Below are positions 18,907 through 28,882 of a stretch of 64,000 bases of DNA, piece by piece. A model generated the notes under the pieces. The model was not told the origin of the DNA. It did no database searches and saw only the letters and a program-made list of their open reading frames with translations. Position numbers and translations under genes: made by a program. Numbering within the stretch: the stretch's first letter is position 1; every line of letters begins with the position of its first letter. Origin of the DNA: Photobacterium proteolyticum (GTDB taxonomy: Bacteria; Pseudomonadota; Gammaproteobacteria; Enterobacterales; Vibrionaceae); assembly GCF_001939735.1 (NCBI RefSeq), contig NZ_MJIL01000069.1, positions 186,001 to 250,000 of the forward strand, written 5' to 3'.

Positions 18907-21087
18907 ATGTTTTCATCTCGCTTTTTGACAGCAGATATCCCTTCGTCTTCCTCGACCAAAGCTGAGGGAGCAAAAGCCAGTTCAGCGCTACTGGGAGAGG
19001 AGAGTGCTGCCTCGCCGGAAGATGGGCGTTTTGCCAAAGAGCTTCAAGCTGCCGCCAGTGATGAAAAAATTAAGGTTGAGCAGGCAGTCAAGGACGAGAA
19101 AAACGTTGAGGACGAGAAAAGCGTTAAGGGTGATTCACAAGCGGCATCGGTAGCGAAATCTCAAGCACCGGCTGATATAGCCAAAGAGGGTGAAGCCGAG
19201 TTGCAACAGCCTGGAAAAGAGGTTTCCCAGACAGCGGCCAAAGAGGCGGCAACGGCCGGGCAAGGTGAGCCGGAAACAGGCAAGCGACTGAAAAACAACG
19301 ACGAGATCCAGCCTGAAATCAATAAGAGTCAAACAACAGATCACCAAAACGGGCAAAACTCAGCCAGCCAGAAGCCAGATAGCAGTACCGCACTTGATTC
19401 ATCGTCAAAGCAAAAGATAATGGATGACGGTGAGGCGTTACTGAACCGCCTTTCGGCGTCAAATAAGCAGCTGGCATCGACATCATCGACTGCTGAAGAC
19501 GGGCAGGATGGCAAAACTTTGCCGCAGGCAGCAACCGCTTCGGCGTTAGCGACCAAATCGGCGGCCTCAGCCTCGCAGAGCGAGCCGGTGAATAAAGAGC
19601 TGTTGCAAGAAAAGTCAGTGACTCCTAACCAAATGGCCGTTAAGCCTGTTGGGACTGAGCAGGCGCCGCTTGAGGTAGCCGGAAGATCTCAGCAAGGCGA
19701 AGCTAGCGGCGAGGTGAAGAGCAAGAACAAAGGCAAGACTGAGGCTCAGTCGGTTGCTGAGACTGTGAAAGCTGAGAGCAAGGCTGCACAGGGGCAGAGC
19801 AGTACCGAACTAACTCCGGCTGCCTTGGCTGGTGTCGGTGCTGCTAGCATTAAGGGTTCTGATAATGTTGTAGCGGCTGAAGAGATTAGCAAAGATACAG
19901 TCAGCGCGACAAAGGATAAAAAGCCCGCAGCCGGAATCAGCCAGGAGGAGCTGGCTAAGGTCTTTGCTGTACCGGGCCAGCAAGTCGTGGAAGGCCAGTC
20001 TGCTCAACAGGCTGGAGCCAAAACCTCTGAGCCTGTAACTGAAGGCGATGACGTCAGTGCTGATGGCGGCATAGCTGATGACGGCATGTTGAAAGCATTT
20101 TCTCTCGGTGCGGCGACAACTGCTGCTGCCGGGGCAGACGTGAAAAGTACCCAGACAGCCCCTCAATCTTCGGCGGATCTGTTACAATCGTCCAATCCAA
20201 GAACCGCGGAGATGACCAAGGAGCAGCAAATTGCTTCTGAGTTATTGGATAGTAAGAATAAACCAAGCAATGTGCCGGGGACCAATACGGCAGCAGCAAC
20301 TGCTGTTACCGGGGCATTGTCGGCAGCCGCTAGTCAGCCTGCACTCTCTCCCGAGTCGGGTCAGGCCCAGGTGTTGAATTTAGGCCTGGGTAGCCAGGCG
20401 CAGGCAGCATCGGCGAGCAGCGTAGCAGAGGCCCAGCTTGCTGGTTCAGCAGAAACTGCAGCGGCAGTAGGCGCGGGCGCAATGGCGGCAATGGAGCTGG
20501 CCTCGGCTGAAGGTGGTAGTGATGCGAAATCTCCCGAGCTGACGCATTCGCTGACCGGTTCGGCAACACAGCAGGGGCAGGCGACACTACAGGCGCGGGC
20601 AGAAGCTGCGCTGGCGCAAAGCCCATTGCAACTGAGTAAGGAGCAGGCTGGTGATCAGCTTGCCGAGCGAGTGCAGGTTATGATGTCGAAGAACCTCAAG
20701 CATGTCGACATACGCCTGGACCCGCCTGAGCTGGGTAAACTACAGATTAAGCTGTCATTGAATCAGGATCAGGCATCGGTGCAGTTTACCGTTGGTAATC
20801 AGCAAACCCGGGACTTGGTCGAACAGGCGATGCCGCGACTTCGCGAGTTGATGAACCAGCAGGGGTTGCAACTGGCCCAAACCTCGGTTCAGCAAGATAG
20901 TTCGCGCCAGCAGTTTGCCGGGCAGCAGAACCAGCAACAAAACCAGACCAATGCGGGCCAGCAAAATAGCGGTGGCGGCCAGCAGGGCAATGGTGGCACG
21001 CGCCACCAGCATGCAGAGTCGGGAGGCTCTGAGCCCGTAGATATGTACGTGAGTCAGCCATCTGACCGCGTCGATTATTATGCATAA
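18907..21087 (+). CDS. fliK: Flagellar hook-length control protein FliK
   Basis: FliK measures hook length and switches export specificity through the FlhB C-terminal domain. The 726-residue protein is long for the family. Residues 1-580 are a low-complexity Ala/Gln/Ser/Glu-rich ruler with no clear domain. The conserved C-terminal Flg_hook domain (about 585-670) includes DIRLDPPELGKLQIKLS and MPRLRELMNQQG. The tail is Gln/Asn/Gly-rich. A sigma-54 promoter stands directly upstream; fliL starts 51 bases after the stop. Confidence 0.93.
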   Translation: MFSSRFLTADIPSSSSTKAEGAKASSALLGEESAASPEDGRFAKELQAAASDEKIKVEQAVKDEKNVEDEKSVKGDSQAASVAKSQAPADIAKEGEAELQQPGKEVSQTAAKEAATAGQGEPETGKRLKNNDEIQPEINKSQTTDHQNGQNSASQKPDSSTALDSSSKQKIMDDGEALLNRLSASNKQLASTSSTAEDGQDGKTLPQAATASALATKSAASASQSEPVNKELLQEKSVTPNQMAVKPVGTEQAPLEVAGRSQQGEASGEVKSKNKGKTEAQSVAETVKAESKAAQGQSSTELTPAALAGVGAASIKGSDNVVAAEEISKDTVSATKDKKPAAGISQEELAKVFAVPGQQVVEGQSAQQAGAKTSEPVTEGDDVSADGGIADDGMLKAFSLGAATTAAAGADVKSTQTAPQSSADLLQSSNPRTAEMTKEQQIASELLDSKNKPSNVPGTNTAAATAVTGALSAAASQPALSPESGQAQVLNLGLGSQAQAASASSVAEAQLAGSAETAAAVGAGAMAAMELASAEGGSDAKSPELTHSLTGSATQQGQATLQARAEAALAQSPLQLSKEQAGDQLAERVQVMMSKNLKHVDIRLDPPELGKLQIKLSLNQDQASVQFTVGNQQTRDLVEQAMPRLRELMNQQGLQLAQTSVQQDSSRQQFAGQQNQQQNQTNAGQQNSGGGQQGNGGTRHQHAESGGSEPVDMYVSQPSDRVDYYA

Positions 21088-21138
21088 TAAAAATGACCCT
21101 CTAGTGGCGGTCACGATAGAGAAAGGATTATAAGGACT

Positions 21139-21630
21139 ATGGCTGAAGGCGCAGAAAACTCCGGCGGAAAGAAAAAACTGATCATCATTATTGCTCTGGT
21201 TGTCCTGTTGCTTGGCGGCGGTGCCGGCGCATGGTTTTTCTTTATGGGCGATGATGCCCCGGAAGCCGAAGTGGCCGAAGCCGCTCCGCTGGCACAACCG
21301 GCGAAGCTTGAACCGGCTTATTATGTGATTCTGCCGCAGCCGTTTATCTTTAATGTAACGGGTGACAAGCGAGATCGTCTCGTGCAGGTGAAGGTGCAAC
21401 TCATGGTCCGTGGTGACAGTAACGAGTCTACGGCCAGCCAACATATTCCGCTGATTGAAAGTACATTGCTTCAGACTTTCGGTGCAGCAACGGTAGAGCA
21501 GCTTCGGACCCCGAACGGGCGTGCGGATCTGCGTCAGCAGGCACTGTCTTCAGTCCAGAATGCCATGGTAAAGGTCTCCGGCAACCAGGTTGTCGAGCGA
21601 GTACTCTTTACTGGCTTTGTAATGCAATAG
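21139..21630 (+). CDS. fliL: Flagellar basal body-associated protein FliL
   Basis: FliL is an inner-membrane protein that surrounds and supports the stator units. The 163-residue protein has a short cytoplasmic Lys-rich start, one membrane helix (about 18-36), an acidic and Ala-rich linker and the periplasmic FliL domain (FIFNVTGDKRDRLVQVKVQL). The family length is matched. It stands 7 bases before fliM. Confidence 0.93.
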   Translation: MAEGAENSGGKKKLIIIIALVVLLLGGGAGAWFFFMGDDAPEAEVAEAAPLAQPAKLEPAYYVILPQPFIFNVTGDKRDRLVQVKVQLMVRGDSNESTASQHIPLIESTLLQTFGAATVEQLRTPNGRADLRQQALSSVQNAMVKVSGNQVVERVLFTGFVMQ

Positions 21631-21637
21631 GTTTAAT

Positions 21638-22693
21638 GTGAGTGACTTACTAACTCAGGACGAAATCGATGCCCTGCTTCATGGTGTCGATGACGTAGAA
21701 GATGATGATGATAGCGGGAGTGACAGCGGTGCTGGTGTCATCTCGTTTGATTTCTCGTCACAAGACCGGATCGTGCGTGGGCGAATGCCCACGCTGGAAT
21801 TGATCAACGAACGTTTTGCTCGTCATATGCGGATCAGCCTGTTTAATATGCTGAGAAAGACCGCTGAGGTGTCGATCAACGGCGTTCAGATGATTAAGTT
21901 CGGAGAGTACCAAAATACGTTATATGTCCCGACAAGCCTTAACATGGTGCGTTTTCGTCCGTTGAAAGGAACGGCGCTGATCACTATGGAGGCGAGGTTA
22001 GTTTTCATTCTGGTTGAAAACTTCTTCGGTGGTGACGGGCGTTTCCACGCCAAGATCGAAGGGCGGGAGTTCACCCCGACTGAACGTCGAATTGTTCAGA
22101 TGCTGCTGAAGCTGGTCTTTGAGGACTACCGTGAGGCCTGGTCTCCGGTTATGGGGGTGGAGTTCGAGTATCTGGACTCGGAAGTTAACCCGACCATGGC
22201 CAATATCGTCAGCCCGACAGAAGTCATCGTTGTCAGCTCTTTTCATATTGAAGTGGATGGCGGCGGTGGCGACTTCCATGTGGTAATGCCGTATTCGATG
22301 GTTGAGCCTATCCGCGAGTTGCTCGATGCCGGTGTTCAGAGTGACAAGATGGATACTGATGTGCGCTGGAGCAAGGCGCTGCGTGATGAAATCATGGACG
22401 TACCGGTTAATATCCGTGCCAAGCTGATGGATGTCGATCTTTCGTTGCGTGATTTGATGGAGCTTCGACCGGGGGACGTTATCCCGATTGATATGCCAGA
22501 GGCGGCAACGGTTTATGTCGAAGACTTACCGTCATATCGTGCGAAAATGGGTAAATCCGGCGATAATATTGCCCTTAAGGTCACCGAGAAACTCAAGCGT
22601 CCGGATATGGTGAAGACCGATCTGGCTTTCCTTGACCGTGATGAACTTGGATCGGCGTTGCTTGATATCAACAACGACAATTCAGACGATTAA
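21638..22693 (+). CDS. fliM: Flagellar motor switch protein FliM
   Basis: FliM forms the C ring wall and binds phospho-CheY. The 351-residue protein starts at a GTG and shows the N-terminal CheY-binding peptide (LLTQDEIDALLHGVDD). The CheC-like middle domain contains MPTLELINERFARHMRISL, and the C-terminal SpoA domain contains VDLSLRDLMELRPGDVIPI. It is followed by fliN after 15 bases. Confidence 0.96.
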   Translation: MSDLLTQDEIDALLHGVDDVEDDDDSGSDSGAGVISFDFSSQDRIVRGRMPTLELINERFARHMRISLFNMLRKTAEVSINGVQMIKFGEYQNTLYVPTSLNMVRFRPLKGTALITMEARLVFILVENFFGGDGRFHAKIEGREFTPTERRIVQMLLKLVFEDYREAWSPVMGVEFEYLDSEVNPTMANIVSPTEVIVVSSFHIEVDGGGGDFHVVMPYSMVEPIRELLDAGVQSDKMDTDVRWSKALRDEIMDVPVNIRAKLMDVDLSLRDLMELRPGDVIPIDMPEAATVYVEDLPSYRAKMGKSGDNIALKVTEKLKRPDMVKTDLAFLDRDELGSALLDINNDNSDD

Positions 22694-22708
22694 TAACAGG
22701 TGTAAGTT

Positions 22709-23101
22709 ATGTCTCAAAATGATCAACAAATTGCCGACGATTGGGCTGCTGCACTTGCAGAACAAGCGATTGACGAATCAGCTCAGCCTGCGCCACTCGA
22801 AGAGCTGACTGATGACAGCTCACCGATCAGCGACGATGAGCGGCGCAAACTCGATACCATCATGGATATCCCGGTTACGATCTCCATGGAAGTCGGCCGT
22901 ACCCAGATCAGTATCCGTAACCTGCTTCAGCTTAACCAGGGCTCGGTTGTCGAGCTGGATCGTGTTGCGGGAGAATCCCTGGACGTGATGGTTAACGGTA
23001 CCCTGATTGCCCACGGTGAAGTGGTGGTGGTCAATGATAAGTTCGGTATTCGTCTGACAGATGTGATCAGCCAGACTGAACGAATCAAGAAGCTGCGTTA
23101 A
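22709..23101 (+). CDS. fliN: Flagellar motor switch protein FliN
   Basis: FliN is the small C-ring subunit at the base of the switch complex. The 130-residue product has an acidic N-terminal extension (1-50). The conserved SpoA domain follows (IPVTISMEVGRTQISIRNLL, then GSVVELDRVAGESLDVMVNG and GEVVVVNDKFGIRLTD). The length and order after fliM are standard. Confidence 0.96.
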   Translation: MSQNDQQIADDWAAALAEQAIDESAQPAPLEELTDDSSPISDDERRKLDTIMDIPVTISMEVGRTQISIRNLLQLNQGSVVELDRVAGESLDVMVNGTLIAHGEVVVVNDKFGIRLTDVISQTERIKKLR

Positions 23102-23109
23102 GGTTGGCT

Positions 23110-23520
23110 ATGAGTTTGTTACGGACGATTGGATATACTGGCAGCGTTGCCTTGGCAACGACCAGTATGCCGGTATTGGCAGCGCCCCCGGCTGACATGA
23201 ACATTGCAACGACGCTGGCAGCCCTGACGCTGGTCGTGATATTGATTTTATTTCTAGCCTGGTTGCTCAAGCGCATGAAGCTACCCGGCATCCAGGGAAG
23301 TGACGGCAACATGAAGATCCTGCGCCAGTTACCTGTGGGACAGCGGGAGCGGATTGTTCTGCTGCAGGTAGGTGAAGAGCAAATGCTGGTTGGGATCACC
23401 CAGCAAAATATCTCATTGCTAAGCAAGCTGGAGCAGCCCCTGTCGATGAACGAGGTTCAAAGTGGCAGTGAGTTCGCGGGCCATTTGACGAAGTTACTGA
23501 AAAAGAATGTTAAGAAATAA
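23110..23520 (+). CDS. fliO: Flagellar export apparatus protein FliO
   Basis: FliO assists assembly of the FliP ring of the export gate. The ATG at 23110 (136 residues) is preferred over a TTG two codons upstream. The protein has an N-terminal hydrophobic stretch, one clear membrane segment (about 38-57: [19 protein letters not shown]) and a small cytoplasmic domain with [19 protein letters not shown]. The 3' end overlaps fliP by 14 bases. Confidence 0.9.
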   Translation: MSLLRTIGYTGSVALATTSMPVLAAPPADMNIATTLAALTLVVILILFLAWLLKRMKLPGIQGSDGNMKILRQLPVGQRERIVLLQVGEEQMLVGITQQNISLLSKLEQPLSMNEVQSGSEFAGHLTKLLKKNVKK

Positions 23521-24358
23521 TCTTATTGCCGCCGTTCTGGCGGCTTTTAGCTTTCTCCTCGCATTTCCTGTTTTGGCTGAAACGGCTGATCCTGGTTTAT
23601 CGTCCGCGGCCGGCAGTAGCGTGACACTCAGTGAGATGCAGGGTGAAGCTGGCACAACCAAGCTGATGACGACAGGAAATGGCGGTGGGATCCCGGCTTT
23701 TTCCGTGACGGTAAACCCGGACGGCAGCGAAGACTATTCGGTAACCCTGCAGATCCTCGCCCTGATGACGGCACTGGGGTTCCTGCCGGCCATTGTTATC
23801 CTGATGACATCCTTTACCCGTATCGTGGTGGTAATGTCGATTCTCAGGCAGGCAATGGGCCTGCAGCAGACACCGTCGAACCAGGTTATCATCGGTATCG
23901 CCATGTTCCTGACTTTCTTTATTATGTCTCCGGTGCTCGACAAGATTAACACCACGGCGCTGCAGCCTTATATCAATGAGCAGATCACCGCCCCCGAGGC
24001 ATTGTCTGCCGCTCAGATCCCGATCCGCCAGTTTATGCTGAAGCAAACTCGGGTCAAAGACCTTGAAAGCTTCGTTAATATGTCAGGGTCAGATGCAACC
24101 GACCCACAGGACGTGCCAATTACCGTATTGATCCCGGCTTTTATTACCTCGGAGCTCAAAACCGCCTTTCAGATCGGCTTTATGTTATTCCTGCCTTTTT
24201 TGATCATTGACCTGGTTGTTGCCTCGGTACTGATGGCGATGGGTATGATGATGCTATCGCCAATGATTGTTTCTCTGCCGTTCAAGCTCATGCTGTTTGT
24301 ACTGGTTGACGGTTGGAATCTGATACTGTCGACTCTCGCCGGTAGTTTTGGGACTTAG
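23507..24358 (+). CDS. fliP: Flagellar export gate protein FliP
   Basis: FliP forms the core of the export gate with FliQ and FliR. The 283-residue protein has a cleavable signal peptide (cleavage likely after PVLA, residue 24), a short periplasmic linker and four conserved membrane segments. Family motifs are present: [20 protein letters not shown] and [17 protein letters not shown]. The start overlaps the end of fliO. Confidence 0.96.
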   Translation: MLRNNLIAAVLAAFSFLLAFPVLAETADPGLSSAAGSSVTLSEMQGEAGTTKLMTTGNGGGIPAFSVTVNPDGSEDYSVTLQILALMTALGFLPAIVILMTSFTRIVVVMSILRQAMGLQQTPSNQVIIGIAMFLTFFIMSPVLDKINTTALQPYINEQITAPEALSAAQIPIRQFMLKQTRVKDLESFVNMSGSDATDPQDVPITVLIPAFITSELKTAFQIGFMLFLPFLIIDLVVASVLMAMGMMMLSPMIVSLPFKLMLFVLVDGWNLILSTLAGSFGT

Positions 24359-24375
24359 GCAAGGGAGTATAGCGA

Positions 24376-24645
24376 ATGACACCTGAAGCGTTTGTCGAGA
24401 TATTCCAGGATGCGTTATACATGGTTTTGGTCATGGTTTGCGCAATTGTGGTGCCGGGCTTGCTTATTGGTCTGGTGGTAGCGGTTTTTCAGGCCGCAAC
24501 CTCGATCAACGAACAGACTCTGAGCTTTCTGCCCCGTCTGATTGTGACGCTGCTGGCACTGATGTTTTTCGGCCACATGATGACTCAAATGCTGATAGAT
24601 TATTTCTACCGCATTATTGAGCAGATCCCTCAGTTGCTGTACTGA
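24376..24645 (+). CDS. fliQ: Flagellar export gate protein FliQ
   Basis: FliQ is a small two-helix membrane subunit of the export gate. The 89-residue length and motifs (PGLLIGLVVAVFQAATSINE, then QTLSFLPRLIVT) are exactly those of the family. It lies between fliP and fliR. Confidence 0.96.
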   Translation: MTPEAFVEIFQDALYMVLVMVCAIVVPGLLIGLVVAVFQAATSINEQTLSFLPRLIVTLLALMFFGHMMTQMLIDYFYRIIEQIPQLLY

Positions 24646-24682
24646 CGGCGGTTGGTATTGACTATGGTGAGTGAGTAACGCT

Positions 24683-25465
24683 ATGTCCTACCCATCAGCA
24701 CTGCTATTGGACTGGATTGCCAATTATTTTTGGCCGCTGACACGGATTGCGGCCATGATGATGGTCATGACTTTTTTTGGTGCTCGCTTTGTGTCGCCGA
24801 GAATTCGCCTTTATCTTGCCGTTACAATTACCTTTGCCGTCATGCCGGCTCTACCTAAAGTTCCCACTGATATCGAACTGCTATCTATTGGTGGCTTTCT
24901 GACCACTGCGCAGCAGGTGGTGATTGGTATATCGATGGGCCTGGTGACCCAGTTCGTTACCCAGACTTTCGTTTTACTGGGTCAAATCCTGGGTATGCAG
25001 TCGAGCCTGGGCTTTGCCTCTATGGTTGACCCGGCCAATGGGCAGAATACGCCAGTGCTGGGTCAGTTCTATATGTTTCTGGCCGTGATGCTTTTTCTTG
25101 CTACCGACGGTCATTTGACCATGCTGAACATGGTCGTACTCAGTTTCAAGACCTTGCCGATTGGCGAGTCGATGTTACAGCCGGTTGATTACTATCAGCT
25201 TGCAGGTTGGTTCGGTCACATGTTCAAGGCCGGGCTGAATATGGCGCTGGCCGGGATTATTGCGCTGCTGACCGTTAACCTGTCATTTGGTGTGATGACC
25301 CGTGCAGCGCCGCAGCTGAATATCTTTTCGCTCGGCTTTTCCTTTGCCCTTTTGCTGGGTTTGGTGATTAGCTGGTTCCTGGTGGCGGCAATGCTGCCGC
25401 AGTACGAATACCACTGGGATATCGGCTTCGGCCAGATATGCAGTTTGATTAGGGTAGATTGCTGA
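24683..25465 (+). CDS. fliR: Flagellar export gate protein FliR
   Basis: FliR caps the helical export gate together with FliP and FliQ. The ATG at 24683 is chosen because the protein then begins MSYPSALLLDWIANYFWPLT and has 260 residues, the usual size; a GTG four codons upstream is possible. Several membrane helices are visible, with the family motif LGMQSSLGFASMVDPANGQN. The stop is one base before the flhB start. Confidence 0.95.
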   Translation: MSYPSALLLDWIANYFWPLTRIAAMMMVMTFFGARFVSPRIRLYLAVTITFAVMPALPKVPTDIELLSIGGFLTTAQQVVIGISMGLVTQFVTQTFVLLGQILGMQSSLGFASMVDPANGQNTPVLGQFYMFLAVMLFLATDGHLTMLNMVVLSFKTLPIGESMLQPVDYYQLAGWFGHMFKAGLNMALAGIIALLTVNLSFGVMTRAAPQLNIFSLGFSFALLLGLVISWFLVAAMLPQYEYHWDIGFGQICSLIRVDC

Positions 25466-25466
25466 T

Positions 25467-26597
25467 ATGGCTGAATCTGACGGTCAGGAACGTACCGAAG
25501 AAGCCACGCCCCGAAGGCTTCAGCAGGCGCGGGAAAAGGGGCAAGTACCGCGCTCAAGAGAATTAGCTTCAGTTGCTGTGCTGGTGGCAGGTGCCGTCGG
25601 CCTCATGTGGTTTGGCGAAACCCTCGGCAAGGGGTTAGCTGAGATGATGATGAAGATGTTTTCCCTTAGCCGGGAGGAAATCTTCGATCTCAATAAATTA
25701 TTTTCAGTGATCACCGGTTCGGTATGGCATGTAGTGTTGCCGTTGGTTCTGGTGCTGGTGTTTCTGTTTGTCGCAGCACTGGTAGGGGCTGCCGGGTTGG
25801 GGGGAGTGAGTTTTTCCGCTGAGGCGGCGCGGCCGAAGCTTTCCAAGATGAATCCCATCAGCGGTTTGCAGCGAATGCTTGGCAAGCAGAGCATTGTCGA
25901 GCTGATTAAATCGATTCTTAAAGTGGCGCTGGTGGCAGGGGTCGCATTCTATCTTATGCTGGCCAACCTGGAGGATTTCTTCCAGTTGAGCGTTGAAATC
26001 TATCCGCAAAACATGTTCCACGCACTCGATATTTTGTCGGGCTTTATCTTGTTGATCTGTTGTTCGTTGCTGATTGTGGTTGCCATCGATATTCCCTATC
26101 AGATTTGGCAGCATAACGAGCAGCTAAAAATGACCAAGCAGGAAGTGAAGGACGAGTTTAAGGACAGCGAAGGTAAGCCTGAGGTAAAAGGGCGGATCCG
26201 AATGTTGCAGCGCGAGATGGCCCAGCGGCGGATGATGGCCGATGTCCCCCAGGCCGATGTTGTTATTACCAACCCGGAGCACTTTTCTGTTGCTCTGCGC
26301 TATGATCCGGATATTGACTCGGCGCCAGTTGTGGTTGCCAAGGGTATCGACCACCTGGCTCTGAAAATACGGGAAATTGCCAATAAGCATGATGTCGACA
26401 TCGTGCCCGCTCCGCCGCTTGCGCGTGCGCTTTACCATACTACCGAGTTGGAACAACAAATTCCTGACGGACTATTTGCTGCTGTGGCACAGGTTCTTGC
26501 TTATATTTTCCAGCTCAAGCAATATCGCAAAGGCAAGGGAACCAAACCGCAGCTTTCAAAGGAAGCAACAAATATTCCATCAGATATGCGATATTAA
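25467..26597 (+). CDS. flhB: Flagellar export switch protein FlhB
   Basis: FlhB is the export-gate protein whose autocleaved cytoplasmic domain switches substrate specificity from hook to filament. The 376-residue protein starts with the typical DGQERTEEATPRRLQQAREK, has four membrane segments (within about 30-215) and then the cytoplasmic domain. The autocleavage site reads NPEH at residues 269-272 rather than the textbook NPTH. The Asn-Pro pair that is cleaved is intact. It ends the fliK-flhB gene string. Confidence 0.96.
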   Translation: MAESDGQERTEEATPRRLQQAREKGQVPRSRELASVAVLVAGAVGLMWFGETLGKGLAEMMMKMFSLSREEIFDLNKLFSVITGSVWHVVLPLVLVLVFLFVAALVGAAGLGGVSFSAEAARPKLSKMNPISGLQRMLGKQSIVELIKSILKVALVAGVAFYLMLANLEDFFQLSVEIYPQNMFHALDILSGFILLICCSLLIVVAIDIPYQIWQHNEQLKMTKQEVKDEFKDSEGKPEVKGRIRMLQREMAQRRMMADVPQADVVITNPEHFSVALRYDPDIDSAPVVVAKGIDHLALKIREIANKHDVDIVPAPPLARALYHTTELEQQIPDGLFAAVAQVLAYIFQLKQYRKGKGTKPQLSKEATNIPSDMRY

Positions 26598-26649
26598 TTC
26601 GTAAAGATCATATTGATACAAAGCTTCGTCAATTTGTTGACGGTTTGGA

Positions 26650-26665
26650 AGGTATGATTATTGCT
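26650..26665 (+). promoter_or_regulatory. Sigma-54 promoter of flhA
   Basis: AGGTATGATTATTGCT has exact GG-N10-GC spacing and a perfect TTGCT -12 block, and lies about 85 bases before the flhA start. The -24 block is weaker (AGGTA instead of TGGCA). It fits an RpoN/FlrA-dependent flhA operon. Confidence 0.65.
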
Positions 26666-26750
26666 TTGAAGGTTCCTGTTTGAACGTTAAAGCGATAAAA
26701 TAGACCGCTCTCACTGTTCGTCAGTACCACACCAACAACAAAAAGATTGA

Positions 26751-28850
26751 ATGAAGCTTTCGATACCTTTTGCGGATAAATTACCTTTATCACGCCTGCA
26801 ATCTATGCCAGCAATAGGCGCCCCAGTCATGGTTTTGGCAACCTTGGCAATGGTTGTGCTGCCTATGCCTCCGTTACTGCTGGATATGGCCTTCTCCTTC
26901 AATATTGCCCTGGCTCTTGTGGTACTGCTGGTTACTGTTTATACCCGCCGTCCGCTCGATTTCGCGGCTTTCCCTACCGTATTGCTGATAGCCACCTTGT
27001 TGCGCCTGGCGCTGAACGTGGCGTCAACCCGTGTGGTACTGCTTTACGGGCACGAGGGTCCCGATGCGGCCGGCCAGGTCATTGACGCCTTCGGCTCGGT
27101 GGTGATTGGCGGTAACTATGCCGTCGGTCTGGTGGTGTTCCTGATTTTGATGATCATTAACTTCATGGTTGTCACCAAGGGTGCCGGTCGTATCTCCGAG
27201 GTAAGTGCCCGCTTTACCCTTGATGCCTTGCCCGGCAAGCAGATGGCTATCGATGCGGATTTGAACGCCGGACTGATAGATCAGGAGCAGGCCAGAACTC
27301 GCCGTTTTGAGGTGACCAAGGAGGCCGACTTCTACGGTTCGATGGATGGTGCGTCGAAGTTTGTCAAAGGGGATGCCATTGCGGGTATCCTGATCCTGTT
27401 CATCAACATCATCGGCGGCCTGGTGATTGGCATGGGCCAGCACGGCCTGAACTTTGGCAGTGCGATAGAAATTTATAGTTTGCTGACCATCGGTGATGGT
27501 CTGGTTGCGCAGATCCCGTCGCTGTTGCTGTCAATTGGCGCGGCAATGATGGTGACTCGTCAAAATACTGACGAGGATATGGGGCAGCAGCTCATCTTTC
27601 AGATGTTCAATAATCCCCAGGCCCTGATTATTACCGGGGTGATCCTGTTTGTGATGGGGATTGTGCCGGGAATGCCGCATGTACCGTTCTTGTTGCTGGC
27701 AGCTTCTATCGGGGGCTTTGCCTATTGGCGGATCAAGAAAGAAAAAGCGGCTGCGGTGGCGGAGGCTGAAACATCTTCCTCGACGGAACTGGCCGCCCAG
27801 CCGACGCAGAAAGAACTATCTTGGGATGATGTGCAGCCTGTCGACGTTATTGGCCTCGAAGTGGGTTATCGTCTAATACCTATGGTCGACAAAGAGCAGG
27901 GCGGTGAGTTGCTCGAGCGGGTGAAAGGGGTGCGCAAAAAGCTGTCTCAGGACTTTGGTTTTTTGATCCCGCCGGTTCATATTCGCGATAACCTGGAGTT
28001 ACCGCCCAATACATACCGATTGAGCCTGATGGGCGTGGCCTGCGGGGAAGCCAATATTCACCCGAATATGGAACTGGCCATTAACCCGGGGCAGGTTTTT
28101 GGCACTATCGATGGCGAAGCGACCACCGATCCGGCCTTTGGTCTTGAGGCCGTATGGATCATGGAGTCGCAGCGCGAACATGCCCAGGCGCTTGGCTATA
28201 CCGTGGTAGATTCTGCAACGGTACTGGCTACCCACCTGAGCCAGATCCTGACCAACAGTGCCTCGCAGTTGCTCGGCCATGAAGAAGTACAGAATTTGCT
28301 TGAGATGTTGAGCCAGACTACACCCAAGCTTGTCGAGGGCTTTGTTCCCGATCAGCTGTCGCTGGGTGTGGTGGTTAAAGTGCTGCAGAACTTGCTTCAT
28401 GAAGGGATCCCGATCAGGGATGTGCGGACAATCGTGCAGACCCTTTCCGAGTACTCCTCCAAGAGTCAAGATCCTGACATTCTGACGGCCGCTGTCCGAA
28501 TTGGGCTTAAGCGACTAATTTGCCAAGAAATCAATGGTATAGAACCAGAGTTGCCAGTGATCACTTTAGTCCCAGAGTTGGAACAAATATTGCATAAAAC
28601 TATGCAGTCTGCCGGAGGTGAATCTTCCGGCATCGAGCCAGGGCTGGCAGAGCGTCTACAGCGCTCACTGACCGAGGCCACTCAGCAACAAGAGCTGAAA
28701 GGGGAGCCTGCCGTATTACTGACTTCCGGTGTATTACGGTCAACGCTCGCTAAGTTTGTCAAAAATACCATTCCGTCGTTGCGGGTACTGTCCTATCAGG
28801 AGGTTCCGGACGAAAAACAGATACGCATTGTCAATGCAGTGGGTAACTAG
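26751..28850 (+). CDS. flhA: Flagellar export gate protein FlhA
   Basis: FlhA is the large export-gate subunit that receives chaperone-substrate complexes and couples export to the proton motive force. The 699-residue protein has about eight N-terminal membrane helices (to about residue 330). The conserved cytoplasmic FHIPEP loop contains GAGRISEVSARFTLDALPGK and MAIDADLNAGLIDQEQARTR. The C-terminal docking domain follows. The length is typical. An upstream RpoN promoter suggests it begins the flhAFG-fliA unit. Confidence 0.96.
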   Translation: MKLSIPFADKLPLSRLQSMPAIGAPVMVLATLAMVVLPMPPLLLDMAFSFNIALALVVLLVTVYTRRPLDFAAFPTVLLIATLLRLALNVASTRVVLLYGHEGPDAAGQVIDAFGSVVIGGNYAVGLVVFLILMIINFMVVTKGAGRISEVSARFTLDALPGKQMAIDADLNAGLIDQEQARTRRFEVTKEADFYGSMDGASKFVKGDAIAGILILFINIIGGLVIGMGQHGLNFGSAIEIYSLLTIGDGLVAQIPSLLLSIGAAMMVTRQNTDEDMGQQLIFQMFNNPQALIITGVILFVMGIVPGMPHVPFLLLAASIGGFAYWRIKKEKAAAVAEAETSSSTELAAQPTQKELSWDDVQPVDVIGLEVGYRLIPMVDKEQGGELLERVKGVRKKLSQDFGFLIPPVHIRDNLELPPNTYRLSLMGVACGEANIHPNMELAINPGQVFGTIDGEATTDPAFGLEAVWIMESQREHAQALGYTVVDSATVLATHLSQILTNSASQLLGHEEVQNLLEMLSQTTPKLVEGFVPDQLSLGVVVKVLQNLLHEGIPIRDVRTIVQTLSEYSSKSQDPDILTAAVRIGLKRLICQEINGIEPELPVITLVPELEQILHKTMQSAGGESSGIEPGLAERLQRSLTEATQQQELKGEPAVLLTSGVLRSTLAKFVKNTIPSLRVLSYQEVPDEKQIRIVNAVGN

Positions 28851-28882
28851 TGCGGAGTGGATGCAATACCGAATGGCTGGCT

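Noticed and set aside
20755-21444. Minus-strand open frame of 229 codons opposite the fliK end and fliL
   Set aside because: It spans two well-supported plus-strand genes and has low-complexity Leu/Ala runs typical of an antisense shadow.
26627-26642. CGTCAA/TTGACG inverted repeat after flhB as a terminator
   Set aside because: Only six base pairs and no T-run follow, so termination is not supported.
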